Below, piece after piece: positions 1-5,922 of a stretch of 10,736 bases of DNA. A program made the position numbers and the translations under genes. The DNA comes from Methanothrix sp. GTDB taxonomy: Archaea > Halobacteriota > Methanosarcinia > Methanotrichales > Methanotrichaceae. The stretch is taken from positions 1 to 10,736 of the forward strand of contig JAQVZT010000071.1 in the NCBI GenBank assembly GCA_028708055.1, written 5' to 3'. The first letter of the stretch is position 1. Each line of letters opens with the position of its first letter. The notes beneath the pieces were generated by a model that was not told the DNA's origin, did not search any database, and saw only the letters and a program-made list of their open reading frames with translations.

Positions 1-186
1 GACGCACTGGGTAGTATTGGCAGTGAGCGAGCTGTTGAGCCACTCATCTCGCGCCTGGATGATTCAGATGAGGATGTGAGGCGAGCTGTGATAGACGCAC
101 TGGGTAGTATTGGCAGTGAACGATCGTTAGCGCCACTTATCTCGCGCCTGGATGATTCAGATGAGGATGTGAGGCGCGCGGCTGTA
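1..186 (+). repeat. 93-bp tandem repeat coding for HEAT units
   Basis: Bases 1-93 and 94-186 are direct tandem copies, about 81 of 93 positions identical by hand count. The first 26 bases of each unit and a 38-base stretch near the end match exactly. A period divisible by three keeps the protein in frame. The high DNA identity suggests recent duplication or gene conversion of the repeat unit. The array probably continues left of the window. Confidence 0.85.
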
Positions 187-405
187 GATTCAATGTCGAA
201 AAAATTGGGTCATAAAGAACGTTATCTTCTATCCAGAGACCTTGATGGTATGATTCCATTTATCGACCCATCTGAGGAAATCAATGATGTACTTGTGGAA
301 ATGGCTGCCAAGAAGCTAGACCTTTCTGTCATAGAGGTAAGGGCATGCTATGAATCATTGGCGGAACGTTTCCATTTGAAATTGTCTTGGACCAAGCAAG
401 AATGA
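1..405 (+). CDS. HEAT-repeat protein, 3' part (5' end outside the window)
   Basis: The frame is open from base 1 and ends at TGA 403-405, so this is the C-terminal 134 residues of a longer protein. It starts with two helical repeats of 31 residues (bases 1-93 and 94-186) that carry the pattern DALGSIGSE, then PLISRLDDSDEDVRRA. This is typical of HEAT or PBS-lyase-type repeats, which form curved helical scaffolds for protein-protein contact. The remaining ~70 residues leave the repeat pattern and look like a helical cap. An internal GTG at 76 could start a shorter protein, but the repeat clearly runs upstream of it. Codon choice (TTA, CTA, CGT, AAA) is more AT-leaning than in the threonine synthase gene next door. 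The partner and function cannot be told from this fragment. No T-rich terminator follows. Confidence 0.8.
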   Translation, partial: DALGSIGSERAVEPLISRLDDSDEDVRRAVIDALGSIGSERSLAPLISRLDDSDEDVRRAAVDSMSKKLGHKERYLLSRDLDGMIPFIDPSEEINDVLVEMAAKKLDLSVIEVRACYESLAERFHLKLSWTKQE

Positions 406-482
406 GGAGAATATCCAAGGCTAGATCAGGACGGAATTGCTGAAGCGGCATTACCTTTGTAATCAACCTCGTTCATCTTGCC

Positions 483-497
483 AAAACCTTATAGAGC
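483..497 (+). promoter_or_regulatory. Probable TATA box of the threonine synthase gene
   Basis: The sequence AAAACCTTATAGAGC has a TTATAG core centred near 491, about 32 nt before the ATG at 523. With a start site about 25 nt downstream of the box, the mRNA would have only a few leader bases. That agrees with the lack of any GGTGA-like ribosome site before this ATG. Confidence 0.45.
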
Positions 498-522
498 CCA
501 TGGACCTTATCTGTAATTAATC

Positions 523-1872
523 ATGTCAGCCATCAAATTCTTCAGCACCAACGGCCATCCGGAGCGCGTCGACTTCAAAGCGGCACTCTTGATGGGCCAG
601 GCCCCGGACAAGGGGCTCTACATACCGGAAGAGATCCCCCAAATTCCAGGAAGCAAAATAGGGCAGTTCCCGAAGATGAGCTATCCGCAGATCGCTTACG
701 AGGTAATCAAGCCATACCTGGGCGATCTGGTCTCTGACTCAGACCTGCGGGCAATGCTAATGGACGCCTACAATTATGACGTTCCGGTCGAGCGAGTCTA
801 TGACGAAAAATACGTCCTGCGGCTGGATCGCGGGCCTACCTGCTCATTCAAGGACTTTGCAGCAAGAGCAATGGGCCGGCTGGTTCAGCACTTTCTGAGA
901 GAAGAAGGCAGGAGCATCCTCATTCTGACCGCTACCTCAGGTGACACCGGCTCGGCGGTGGCCCATGCCTTCTATGGCCTGGATAATGTGAAAGTGGTGG
1001 TGCTATTCCCAGAAAAAGAAGTTACCGATAGGCAGCGCCGGCAGATGACCACTCTCGGAAAGAACATCTTCCCCCTGGCCGTGAAGGGCAAGTTCGACGA
1101 CTGCCAGGCCCTGGTCAAGCAGGCATTTGTCGATCCCGATCTTTCCGCTCTTGATCTCTCAAGTGCTAACTCTATCAACATCGGCAGGCTGCTTCCCCAG
1201 GCGGTCTATTATTTCTATGCTCAATCGCGCGCCTCGCCGGAGGGAAAGAAGGCCGTCTTTTCAGTTCCCAGCGGCAACTTTGGAGACCTCATGGGCGGCC
1301 TTCTTGCTTTGAGAATGGGCCTTCCCGTTCAGAAGATGGTGGTGGCGACAAATGAGAATGATGAGTTTCCCGTTTTCATGAATACCGGCGCATATGAGCC
1401 CATACGGCCCAGCAAGAACTGCATCTCAAATGCCATGAACGTCGGCCACCCCAGTAACCTCGCTCGACTCTTTTCCCTTTACGGCGGCCAGATGGACGAG
1501 ACCGGCCATGTGAGCCGGCAGCCGGATCTTGCTGCCATGCGAAAAGACCTCTATGCCGTATCAATCACAGACGAAGAGACTCGCCAGACCATCAAGGAAG
1601 CATACCGCCAGCACAAAGTACTCCTGGAGCCCCACGGAGCTGTGGCCTGGGCTGGCCTTCTGAAGTACCTGAACCAGTGCGGCGACTGGAGTCCATGTAT
1701 CTCCCTGGAGACTGCCGACCCGGCCAAATTCCCGGAGGAGATCATCCGGGCGACGGGAGTCAATCCGCCTCTGCCTGCCGCTATGGCCCGGCTGGATGAG
1801 CTTGTGGAGAGCTTTGAGCGAATGGATGGAAGGTACGACTCATTCAAAGAGTACCTCAAGCGATTTCTCTAG
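523..1872 (+). CDS. thrC: Threonine synthase
   Basis: This 449-residue, PLP-dependent cytosolic enzyme converts O-phosphohomoserine to threonine and phosphate, the last step of threonine synthesis. The start of the protein has the family's N-terminal layout (GLYIPEEIP near residues 31-39). The PLP-binding lysine is K110 in the SFKDFAAR block (108-115). The phosphate-binding TSGDTGSA block lies at about 138-145, followed by FPEKEVTDRQRRQM and the NSINIGRLLPQ block typical of the family. The length fits the E. coli/yeast-like type rather than the shorter plant-like archaeal type. The ATG at 523 is favoured because it lies just behind a TATA box. The next gene begins directly after the TAG stop, so the two are almost certainly co-transcribed. 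No key residue is missing. Confidence 0.95.
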   Translation: MSAIKFFSTNGHPERVDFKAALLMGQAPDKGLYIPEEIPQIPGSKIGQFPKMSYPQIAYEVIKPYLGDLVSDSDLRAMLMDAYNYDVPVERVYDEKYVLRLDRGPTCSFKDFAARAMGRLVQHFLREEGRSILILTATSGDTGSAVAHAFYGLDNVKVVVLFPEKEVTDRQRRQMTTLGKNIFPLAVKGKFDDCQALVKQAFVDPDLSALDLSSANSINIGRLLPQAVYYFYAQSRASPEGKKAVFSVPSGNFGDLMGGLLALRMGLPVQKMVVATNENDEFPVFMNTGAYEPIRPSKNCISNAMNVGHPSNLARLFSLYGGQMDETGHVSRQPDLAAMRKDLYAVSITDEETRQTIKEAYRQHKVLLEPHGAVAWAGLLKYLNQCGDWSPCISLETADPAKFPEEIIRATGVNPPLPAAMARLDELVESFERMDGRYDSFKEYLKRFL

Positions 1873-1878
1873 GTGGTG
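1871..1878 (+). promoter_or_regulatory. Ribosome binding site deciding the start of the methionine synthase gene
   Basis: AGGTGGTG overlaps the thrC stop codon and matches the anti-Shine-Dalgarno end of archaeal 16S rRNA. It sits a few bases before the ATG at 1882. This makes ATG 1882 a better start than the two GTG codons at 1873 and 1876, which are part of the ribosome site itself. Confidence 0.6.
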
Positions 1879-1881
1879 CAG

Positions 1882-2859
1882 ATGCCGCAGGAAAAAGAGA
1901 GAATATTCTTCGATGACATTGGCAGCTATCCTCTGCCCAAAGGGGTGAAGCTGGACGGCCTGTCTCGCGATCAATATCTGAACATTGTGCGCGATGTCCT
2001 CGCCCAGAAGAGGCAGGCAGGCGTAGAGGCGCCTACCTATCCCCAGTTTCGGGACATGATCCGCATGTTCATGGATGAGATCGAGAATCCTGATTTTTTG
2101 GAGGAGCCCTATCTAATTAAAAAAGAACATGCAAGAATCATGGAGCTGGAAGCTGTGCCTGCCAGCCAGGCAGTGCGGGTTTGCGTTACCGGGCCGGTGG
2201 AGCTATACATCTCCATCTTCGGGGCCACTGCCTATCCCGATATTCTAAAAAGCCTGGCAAAGAGCGTGGCCAGGTTCTTTGCCGCATCAATTGAGGCAAA
2301 TAAGATGTCCGTGGCATCTCTGGATGAGCCAAGCCTCGGCCTGAATTCCAATATAATCTTTTCAGAAGACGAGATAATTGATGCCCTGCAGATCGCCAGC
2401 AGCCCCTGCCGGGGAATGGATTGCGAGGTGCATCTGCATTCGCCCCTTTATGCCGAGCTGTGCGCCCGGGTCCCCGGGATCAGCATCGTGGGAATAGAGT
2501 CTGCGTCCCATCCGGACTATCTGCAGCTTATCGACAGGAAGGTATTGGAGGAGACTGATAGCTACCTTCGCGCAGGGATCGCCCGAACCGACATTCTCGC
2601 CCTCTCTGCCTCCTTGAATGATCAGTTGGGGATAAATCTCTGGCAGGATATGCCAAGGCTGGAAAGGGAGATCCTGGAAAGGGAATCGCCGGGCGTCATG
2701 AGAAAGAGGCTGGAGAGAGCCTATGCCCAATTCGGGGATCGGCTGAGGGCGACGGGGCCTGACTGCGGCCTGGGCTCCTGGCCCAGCCAGGATCTGGCGA
2801 GACGGCTGCTCGCCAATTGCGCGACAGCAGTGAGATCTTTCCGAGAGGACAGGGCATAG
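1882..2859 (+). CDS. Folate-independent methionine synthase, MetE C-terminal-domain type (core-MetE)
   Basis: This 325-residue protein matches only the C-terminal catalytic barrel of cobalamin-independent methionine synthase; the N-terminal MetE domain is absent. The N-terminus has the FDDIGSYPLPKG signature, followed by VTGPVELY and DEPSL (about 148-152). The zinc-binding set can be traced as His184, His186, Glu206 and Cys295 (in GPDCGL). In standard MetE the second position is Cys (H-x-C), so H-x-H is a variant. In methanogens such short enzymes are thought to make methionine from homocysteine with a methyl-corrinoid rather than methyl-tetrahydrofolate; the donor here is inferred. A uroporphyrinogen decarboxylase-like methyltransferase (MtaA type) is the main alternative and is less likely. 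The gene is coupled to thrC and so shares the homoserine branch. A GTG start at 1873 would add three residues. Confidence 0.8.
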   Translation: MPQEKERIFFDDIGSYPLPKGVKLDGLSRDQYLNIVRDVLAQKRQAGVEAPTYPQFRDMIRMFMDEIENPDFLEEPYLIKKEHARIMELEAVPASQAVRVCVTGPVELYISIFGATAYPDILKSLAKSVARFFAASIEANKMSVASLDEPSLGLNSNIIFSEDEIIDALQIASSPCRGMDCEVHLHSPLYAELCARVPGISIVGIESASHPDYLQLIDRKVLEETDSYLRAGIARTDILALSASLNDQLGINLWQDMPRLEREILERESPGVMRKRLERAYAQFGDRLRATGPDCGLGSWPSQDLARRLLANCATAVRSFREDRA

Positions 2860-2865
2860 CAGCAG

Positions 2866-3084
2866 AGGACAGCAATCATAGCTGCAATGCGCAGCAGCAT
2901 GGGACAGCAATCATAGCTGCAATGCGCAGCAGCATGGGACAGCAATCATAGCTGCAATGCGCAGCAGCATGGGACAGCAATCATAGCTGCAATGCGCAGC
3001 AGCATGGGACAGAAATCATAGCTGCAATGCGCAGCAGCATGGGACAGAAATCATAGCTGCAATGCGTGGCAGCATGGGACAGCC
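2866..3084. repeat. Array of six 35-bp tandem repeats plus a partial seventh
   Basis: Units begin at 2866, 2901, 2936, 2971, 3006 and 3041, with a truncated unit at 3076-3084. Units 2-4 are identical. Unit 1 differs at its first base. Units 5 and 6 have GACAGAAATC instead of GACAGCAATC, and unit 6 also has GTGG for GCAG. Each unit contains GCTGC-AATGC-GCAGC, a 5-bp stem with a 5-nt loop, which can extend to an outer CAT/ATG pairing across an internal loop. The period is not a multiple of three and stops occur, so the array is not coding. There are no spacers, so it is not CRISPR. It starts 7 bp after the methionine synthase stop; related motifs (GAGGACAG and AGCAG) occur in the last codons of that gene, perhaps marking where the duplication began. 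Confidence 0.95.
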
Positions 3085-3173
3085 AACGCAAAGAAGCGAT
3101 AAAGCCGAATTGATTATTTTCTAAGGCATATTTGTGAATCTAAAGCATATTCGAAGCGCATCTTAAGCCTTCA

Positions 3174-3181
3174 TTTTTTTT
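3174..3181 (+). terminator. Possible T-tract terminator downstream of thrC/methionine synthase and the repeat array
   Basis: A run of eight T residues follows CTTCA in an otherwise mixed sequence. Archaeal RNA polymerase often stops at U-runs without a hairpin. If used, this would place the whole 35-bp repeat array inside the 3' untranslated part of the operon's mRNA. Confidence 0.4.
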
Positions 3182-3190
3182 CAATTTCCA

Positions 3191-3254
3191 TATCTATCCC
3201 TTATTAGCTATCAGATCGCTTGCTAGCTAAGGGCTAGCTTTAATAATATAGATA
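3191..3254. repeat. Nested inverted repeat (possible RNA hairpin or operator)
   Basis: The inner stem pairs CCCTT (3198-3202) and AGCTA (3206-3210), with ATT bulged between, against TAGCTAAGGG (3224-3233), giving ten pairs around a 13-nt loop. The outer arm pairs TATCTAT (3191-3197) with ATAGATA (3248-3254). A competing short hairpin uses the two GCTAGC copies at 3222-3227 and 3233-3238. This is well above what chance pairing would usually give in so short a stretch. Confidence 0.6.
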
Positions 3255-3397
3255 TCTGATAATTCAATAAACATATTCAAATCGTTGACATAACTCTGGA
3301 AATATCTCAGGGCATAAGCGTTTATGCATAAATATTTTGCATATTCAGTTACTGATCTCAGTATATCTAATTAAGGATTACTATGATTACCATTATC

Positions 3398-3406
3398 TAT
3401 AAATAT
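3398..3406 (+). promoter_or_regulatory. TATA box of the DUF1699-like gene
   Basis: TATAAATAT lies 23-31 nt before the ATG at 3429. At this distance transcription would begin at or very near the ATG, giving a leaderless mRNA. This argues against the TTG at 3417 as start codon, because it would lie upstream of the expected transcript start. Confidence 0.6.
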
Positions 3407-3428
3407 TTTAAGAGCATTGCTAAGTAAT

Positions 3429-3836
3429 ATGAAACTGAGGGTAGTGAGTTCAAAGAAAGAGATCACCGATCTAAACAGGAATGAACAGCTTGTTCATCTG
3501 GCCTTCCGGGCGTCAAATATGGATGTTATGAACCTGGTCCAGTCCTGCCCGCGCCTGAGAGCTGTGCAGATTCCGCCTTCTTATCATGAGACCATGTCTA
3601 GAGCTGCCCAGCAATTCCTCGAGATCCAGGGAGTGCAGCTCCTGCGGGGAGATGTCTGGGGCCACAGGAAGGATATTGATGAATATTATGCCATTGGAGA
3701 AAAGATCGTAGGCAGGATATCCAGCCTCATGGCTGAAGGCAATAGCATCGATGAGACGGTAAAGAAGCTGCAGAGAGAGACCAAGCTGTCCGAAGACCTG
3801 ATCCGCTATATTCTCAAGGAGCAGGTGATGGCGTAA
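3429..3836 (+). CDS. DUF1699-like conserved methanogen protein
   Basis: This is a 135-residue soluble protein with no signal peptide or membrane segment. The sequence MKLRVVSSKKEI, LVHLAFRASNMDVMNLV, RAVQIPPSY and FLEIQGVQLLRGDVWGHRKDIDEYY matches my memory of the DUF1699 family, found in Methanosarcinales and of unknown function. The last ~35 residues (roughly IDETVKKLQRETKLSEDLIRYILKEQ) could fold as helix-turn-helix, so DNA binding is possible but unproven. ATG 3429 is chosen over TTG 3417 because of the TATA-box distance. The gene stands alone behind a large structured intergenic region and ends just before a hairpin terminator. The family name is from recall only. Confidence 0.7.
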   Translation: MKLRVVSSKKEITDLNRNEQLVHLAFRASNMDVMNLVQSCPRLRAVQIPPSYHETMSRAAQQFLEIQGVQLLRGDVWGHRKDIDEYYAIGEKIVGRISSLMAEGNSIDETVKKLQRETKLSEDLIRYILKEQVMA

Positions 3837-3851
3837 TCTCGCCGCAAAATT

Positions 3852-3889
3852 GAGGGGCAGGATCGCTTATTGCTGCCCTCAGTATTTTT
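3852..3889. terminator. Bidirectional hairpin terminator between convergent genes
   Basis: GAGGGGCAG (3852-3860) pairs with CTGCCCTC (3873-3880), one G bulged, across a 12-nt loop. On the plus strand it is followed by AGTATTTTT. On the minus strand the ligase gene runs into the same stem, followed by AATTTT. It sits in the 56-bp gap between the DUF1699-like stop and the ligase stop. Confidence 0.75.
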
Positions 3890-3892
3890 CCG

Positions 3893-4837
3893 TCAATTCA
3901 GCTGATCCAGCGTGCACTCCAGTGGCTCTTTGTCGTCTCTTGTCCGCAGGAAGACCGGGGCACGAAGGTGGCCGTCCTCTGTTACCTCCAGGGCGGCAAC
4001 CTGCACCACACGGTCTGGTTCGACCCATCTCGCCTGAGGCGTAGGCGTAGCATTGCTGAAAGGAGAATGGTCCTGATAAGAGAAGCCTGCGGCAATTTCC
4101 TTCAGCTCATCATCCGCAAATCCGGATCCGACCCTTCCTACATAATACAGCCGGCCCTGGCTGTATGCTCCCAGGAGAAGGCCGCCAAAGTAGGGGGCTC
4201 GCGCACCCTTTCCCGGGATAAATCCTCCCACCACCAGATCCAGCTTGAGGCTCTTCTTGATCTTGACCCAATCCGGGCTTCTTGTGCCCGGCTGATAGAG
4301 AGAGTCCAGTCTCTTGGCCATCACTCCCTCGATGCCCATCTTGAGAGCAGCCCTGAAATAGTCCTCACCTTTTTCCGCAAATGAGTCGGAGATGGTCACA
4401 TTTTCGCACTCCGGAAGAGCTTCCAAGAGGAGCCTCTTTCTCTCTCTGAGCGGCAGGTCCATCACGCTTTTGCCTTTTGCGAAGAGGATATCAAAGACCA
4501 CATAGCTTGCCGGAAGGGCAGAGGCGAGGTAATCAATCCGCATTCTCTCGCTCTGGTGCTCTCGCCTGGCAAGGGCGGCAAAGCTCGGCCTGCCGTCCAC
4601 GAAGACCGCTATCTCTCCGTCCAGCATGAACCCCGATTCCAATTCCACCCGGACAAGAGCCTCGGCGATCTCAGGATAGCGAGAGGTGATGTCGATCTGC
4701 CTGCGATTGTAGAGGCGGACGCCCTCTTTGGAAATATCCGCCAGCGAGCGAGTGCCGTCGATCTTGGGCTCAAATATCCAGTCTGCCGAGCTGAATGGCT
4801 GGCCGGATACAGCCAGCATGGGCTTAATGGGAATCAT
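3893..4837 (-). CDS. ligD: ATP-dependent DNA ligase, LigD-ligase type (end joining)
   Basis: This 314-residue stand-alone ligase has the nucleotidyltransferase and OB-fold domains only; the polymerase and phosphoesterase domains of bacterial LigD are absent. The motif I nucleophile is K25 in EPKIDGTR (23-30). Further motifs are YNRRQIDITSRYPEI (about 43-57), LDGE with E75, YVVFDILF (112-119), EGVMAKR (170-176) and WVKIK (190-194). The OB domain follows, with FGGLLLGAY and YYVGRVGSGF. It would seal nicks and ends after Ku-guided break joining, using ATP through a lysine-AMP intermediate. It lies downstream of ku on the same strand, 96 bp away. The ribosome site before ATG 4837 is weak (CGTGA). 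Archaeal two-gene or split end-joining sets are known, for example in Methanocella, so this is probably functional. Confidence 0.92.
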   Translation of the reverse strand: MIPIKPMLAVSGQPFSSADWIFEPKIDGTRSLADISKEGVRLYNRRQIDITSRYPEIAEALVRVELESGFMLDGEIAVFVDGRPSFAALARREHQSERMRIDYLASALPASYVVFDILFAKGKSVMDLPLRERKRLLLEALPECENVTISDSFAEKGEDYFRAALKMGIEGVMAKRLDSLYQPGTRSPDWVKIKKSLKLDLVVGGFIPGKGARAPYFGGLLLGAYSQGRLYYVGRVGSGFADDELKEIAAGFSYQDHSPFSNATPTPQARWVEPDRVVQVAALEVTEDGHLRAPVFLRTRDDKEPLECTLDQLN

Positions 4838-4843
4838 TTTCAG

Positions 4844-4921
4844 TCACGCCCCTGACTTCCGTATCATTACAGGTATCAATACAGGTATCAATGCAGGCAT
4901 CAACACCATCAACACCATCAT
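4844..4921 (-). CDS. Possible 25-residue hydrophobic microORF between ku and ligase
   Basis: It starts at ATG 4921, 12 nt after the ku stop, and ends at TGA 4844-4846, six nt before the ligase start. The peptide is almost wholly hydrophobic (Met, Val, Leu, Ile, Pro, Ala) with LIPV repeated twice, and ends in a basic, small tail (RKSGA). It would look like a single membrane helix broken by prolines. It arises entirely from the 12-bp/9-bp repeats, so an accidental frame is quite possible. Its fit between the two genes could also serve translational coupling to the ligase. No homologue is known to me. Confidence 0.15.
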   Translation of the reverse strand: MMVLMVLMPALIPVLIPVMIRKSGA

Positions 4922-4922
4922 T
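4861..4922. repeat. Short tandem repeats (12-bp then 9-bp) in the ku-ligase spacer
   Basis: ACAGGTATCAAT occurs twice in tandem (4869-4880 and 4881-4892), followed by the variant GCAGGCATCAAC (4893-4904) and two 9-bp units, ACCATCAAC and ACCATCATT (4905-4922). A partial copy, GTATCATT, precedes them. Periods 12 and 9 are both multiples of three. On the minus strand the repeats are read in one open frame of 25 residues (ATG at 4921, TGA at 4844-4846), a hydrophobic peptide with repeated Leu-Ile-Pro-Val. Whether this microORF is translated is unknown; it has no clear ribosome site. Confidence 0.8.
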
Positions 4923-4933
4923 ATGGCGACTGA

Positions 4934-5788
4934 TTAGAGCGACTGCGCCGTCTGCCTCAGGGCCTCCATGAGGCTCTTGGCCGGTGGTTTGCCTTTCTTC
5001 TTTTCGGGAACGGCCACCGCGTGATCTACCTTTGACCTGACCAGGCCCTCTATCCTCTCTTTATACCGGTCGTGATAGGCAGAAAGGTCCAGCTCTCCGC
5101 TCAGGCTCTTTACGATCTGCATGGCCAGCTCCATCTCCTCTTCCTTCGGCTGGGGAAGATCTCTGATGGCCTGATATCCCTGCGGATCCAGTACCTCCTC
5201 CGGATATCTCAGGGTGGTGGCGACCAGCGCCTGCCGGTAGTAGTGGACCAGGACCGGCCTCTCGCGAGTGTGAAGAGCCATCCTGCCGATGCCCGCCTTT
5301 GCCGTCTTCTCCATGACCTCCCTCAGGAGCGAGTAGGCCTCCTCGCTTCTGTCCGGCAGGAGAAGATAGGTCTTTTCAAAATAGTGCGGGTCGGCCTCAA
5401 AGAAGTTGACAAACCTATCGAGAGCAATGGTGTTCTTCGATTCGGGCCGGGCGTTTTCAATCTCCTTTTTCTCTAAAACCGCATATTTGTTATCGCCCAG
5501 AGGATAGCCGAAGACGATATCGGCGAGCTGAACCTCTTCACCCTCCTGACAGAAGCGCTTGAAGGAGATGGCCGTTTTGCAGCTCCTGTGCAGCATGCGA
5601 AAGCTGATGCGCAGGTTTCTGGTCATAAGCATGGCTTTGACCGGTATGTTCACCAGGCCGATCCTCAGGCTTCCTGACCAGCTGGTCCTGGGAGGAGCGG
5701 AGGCAAATGAGGCTTCGTCTCCGGTTGCTTTTGCAGCATCATCCGTCTTTTGATCTGCAAGCTGCACGACTTCGGGCATGAATTGCAT
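4934..5788 (-). CDS. ku: Ku protein, prokaryotic type (end joining)
   Basis: This 284-residue homodimeric ring protein binds DNA double-strand ends and recruits the ligase. The core begins at WSGSLRIGLVNIPVK (residues 37-51), which matches the usual start of bacterial Ku. A Cys pair (C70, C80) in the SCKTAISFKRFC block matches the conserved Cys region. Other expected blocks follow: GYPLGDNKYAVLEKKEIE, the bridge-region FFEADPHYFEKTYLLLPD, and the C-terminal KKGKPPAKSLMEALRQ that ends minimal Kus. About 35 residues rich in Ala, Asp, Lys and Thr precede the core; this is either a true extension or a sign that translation begins further in (ATG 5779 or a GTG close by). No ribosome site is clear at 5788. 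It is the first gene of a probable ku-ligase transcript. Confidence 0.92.
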   Translation of the reverse strand: MQFMPEVVQLADQKTDDAAKATGDEASFASAPPRTSWSGSLRIGLVNIPVKAMLMTRNLRISFRMLHRSCKTAISFKRFCQEGEEVQLADIVFGYPLGDNKYAVLEKKEIENARPESKNTIALDRFVNFFEADPHYFEKTYLLLPDRSEEAYSLLREVMEKTAKAGIGRMALHTRERPVLVHYYRQALVATTLRYPEEVLDPQGYQAIRDLPQPKEEEMELAMQIVKSLSGELDLSAYHDRYKERIEGLVRSKVDHAVAVPEKKKGKPPAKSLMEALRQTAQSL

Positions 5789-5855
5789 TATGCTTTATGT
5801 CTAGAAGAATTTTTGGATCTATCTCTATCCTCAGACTTTGCCAATAAGAATGTGC

Positions 5856-5885
5856 AATTATTATGATAATTTTCCTGCAATTGCA
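5856..5885. promoter_or_regulatory. Palindromes in the ku/unknown-gene divergent spacer
   Basis: AATTAT-TATG-ATAATT (5856-5871) and the perfect 10-bp palindrome TGCAATTGCA (5876-5885) lie in the 134-bp gap between the divergent ku gene and the gene at 5923. Such symmetric AT-rich sites could bind a dimeric regulator of both genes. No family-specific operator is recognised, so the role is inferred only from position and symmetry. Confidence 0.3.
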
Positions 5886-5922
5886 TGCGCAAGAAGCATA
5901 AACTCATCCTGCAGATATTTCT

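Larger units (their letters stand above)
3085..3397. other. AT-rich, structured intergenic stretch
   Basis: No convincing reading frame is present. The stretch holds an 8-T run (3174-3181) that may end transcripts arriving from the left, a nested palindrome (3191-3254), and four copies of CATATT followed by C or T (3127, 3146, 3272 and 3340). It also has two small inverted repeats around 3312-3343: GCATAA/TTATGC and TATGCA/TGCATA. The base composition is far more AT-rich than the flanking genes. It could be a regulatory region for the DUF1699-like gene, a small RNA locus or a replication-related element; the sequence alone does not decide. Confidence 0.6.

Noticed and set aside
2362..2910. 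Minus-strand open frames of 182 and 74 codons starting in the 35-bp repeats
   Set aside because: They overlap the well-supported methionine synthase gene, and their common N-terminal sequence only reflects translation of the repeat.
2866..3084. CRISPR array
   Set aside because: The 35-bp units follow one another without spacers, and no cas gene is in the window.
3222..3238. Insertion-sequence end or attachment site from the two GCTAGC copies
   Set aside because: No transposase, no target duplication and no matching distal end were found; GCTAGC is self-complementary and better explained as part of the palindrome.
3100..3400. Replication origin
   Set aside because: AT-richness and repeats are suggestive, but no orc1/cdc6 gene or recognisable origin-recognition box is present, so it is not called.
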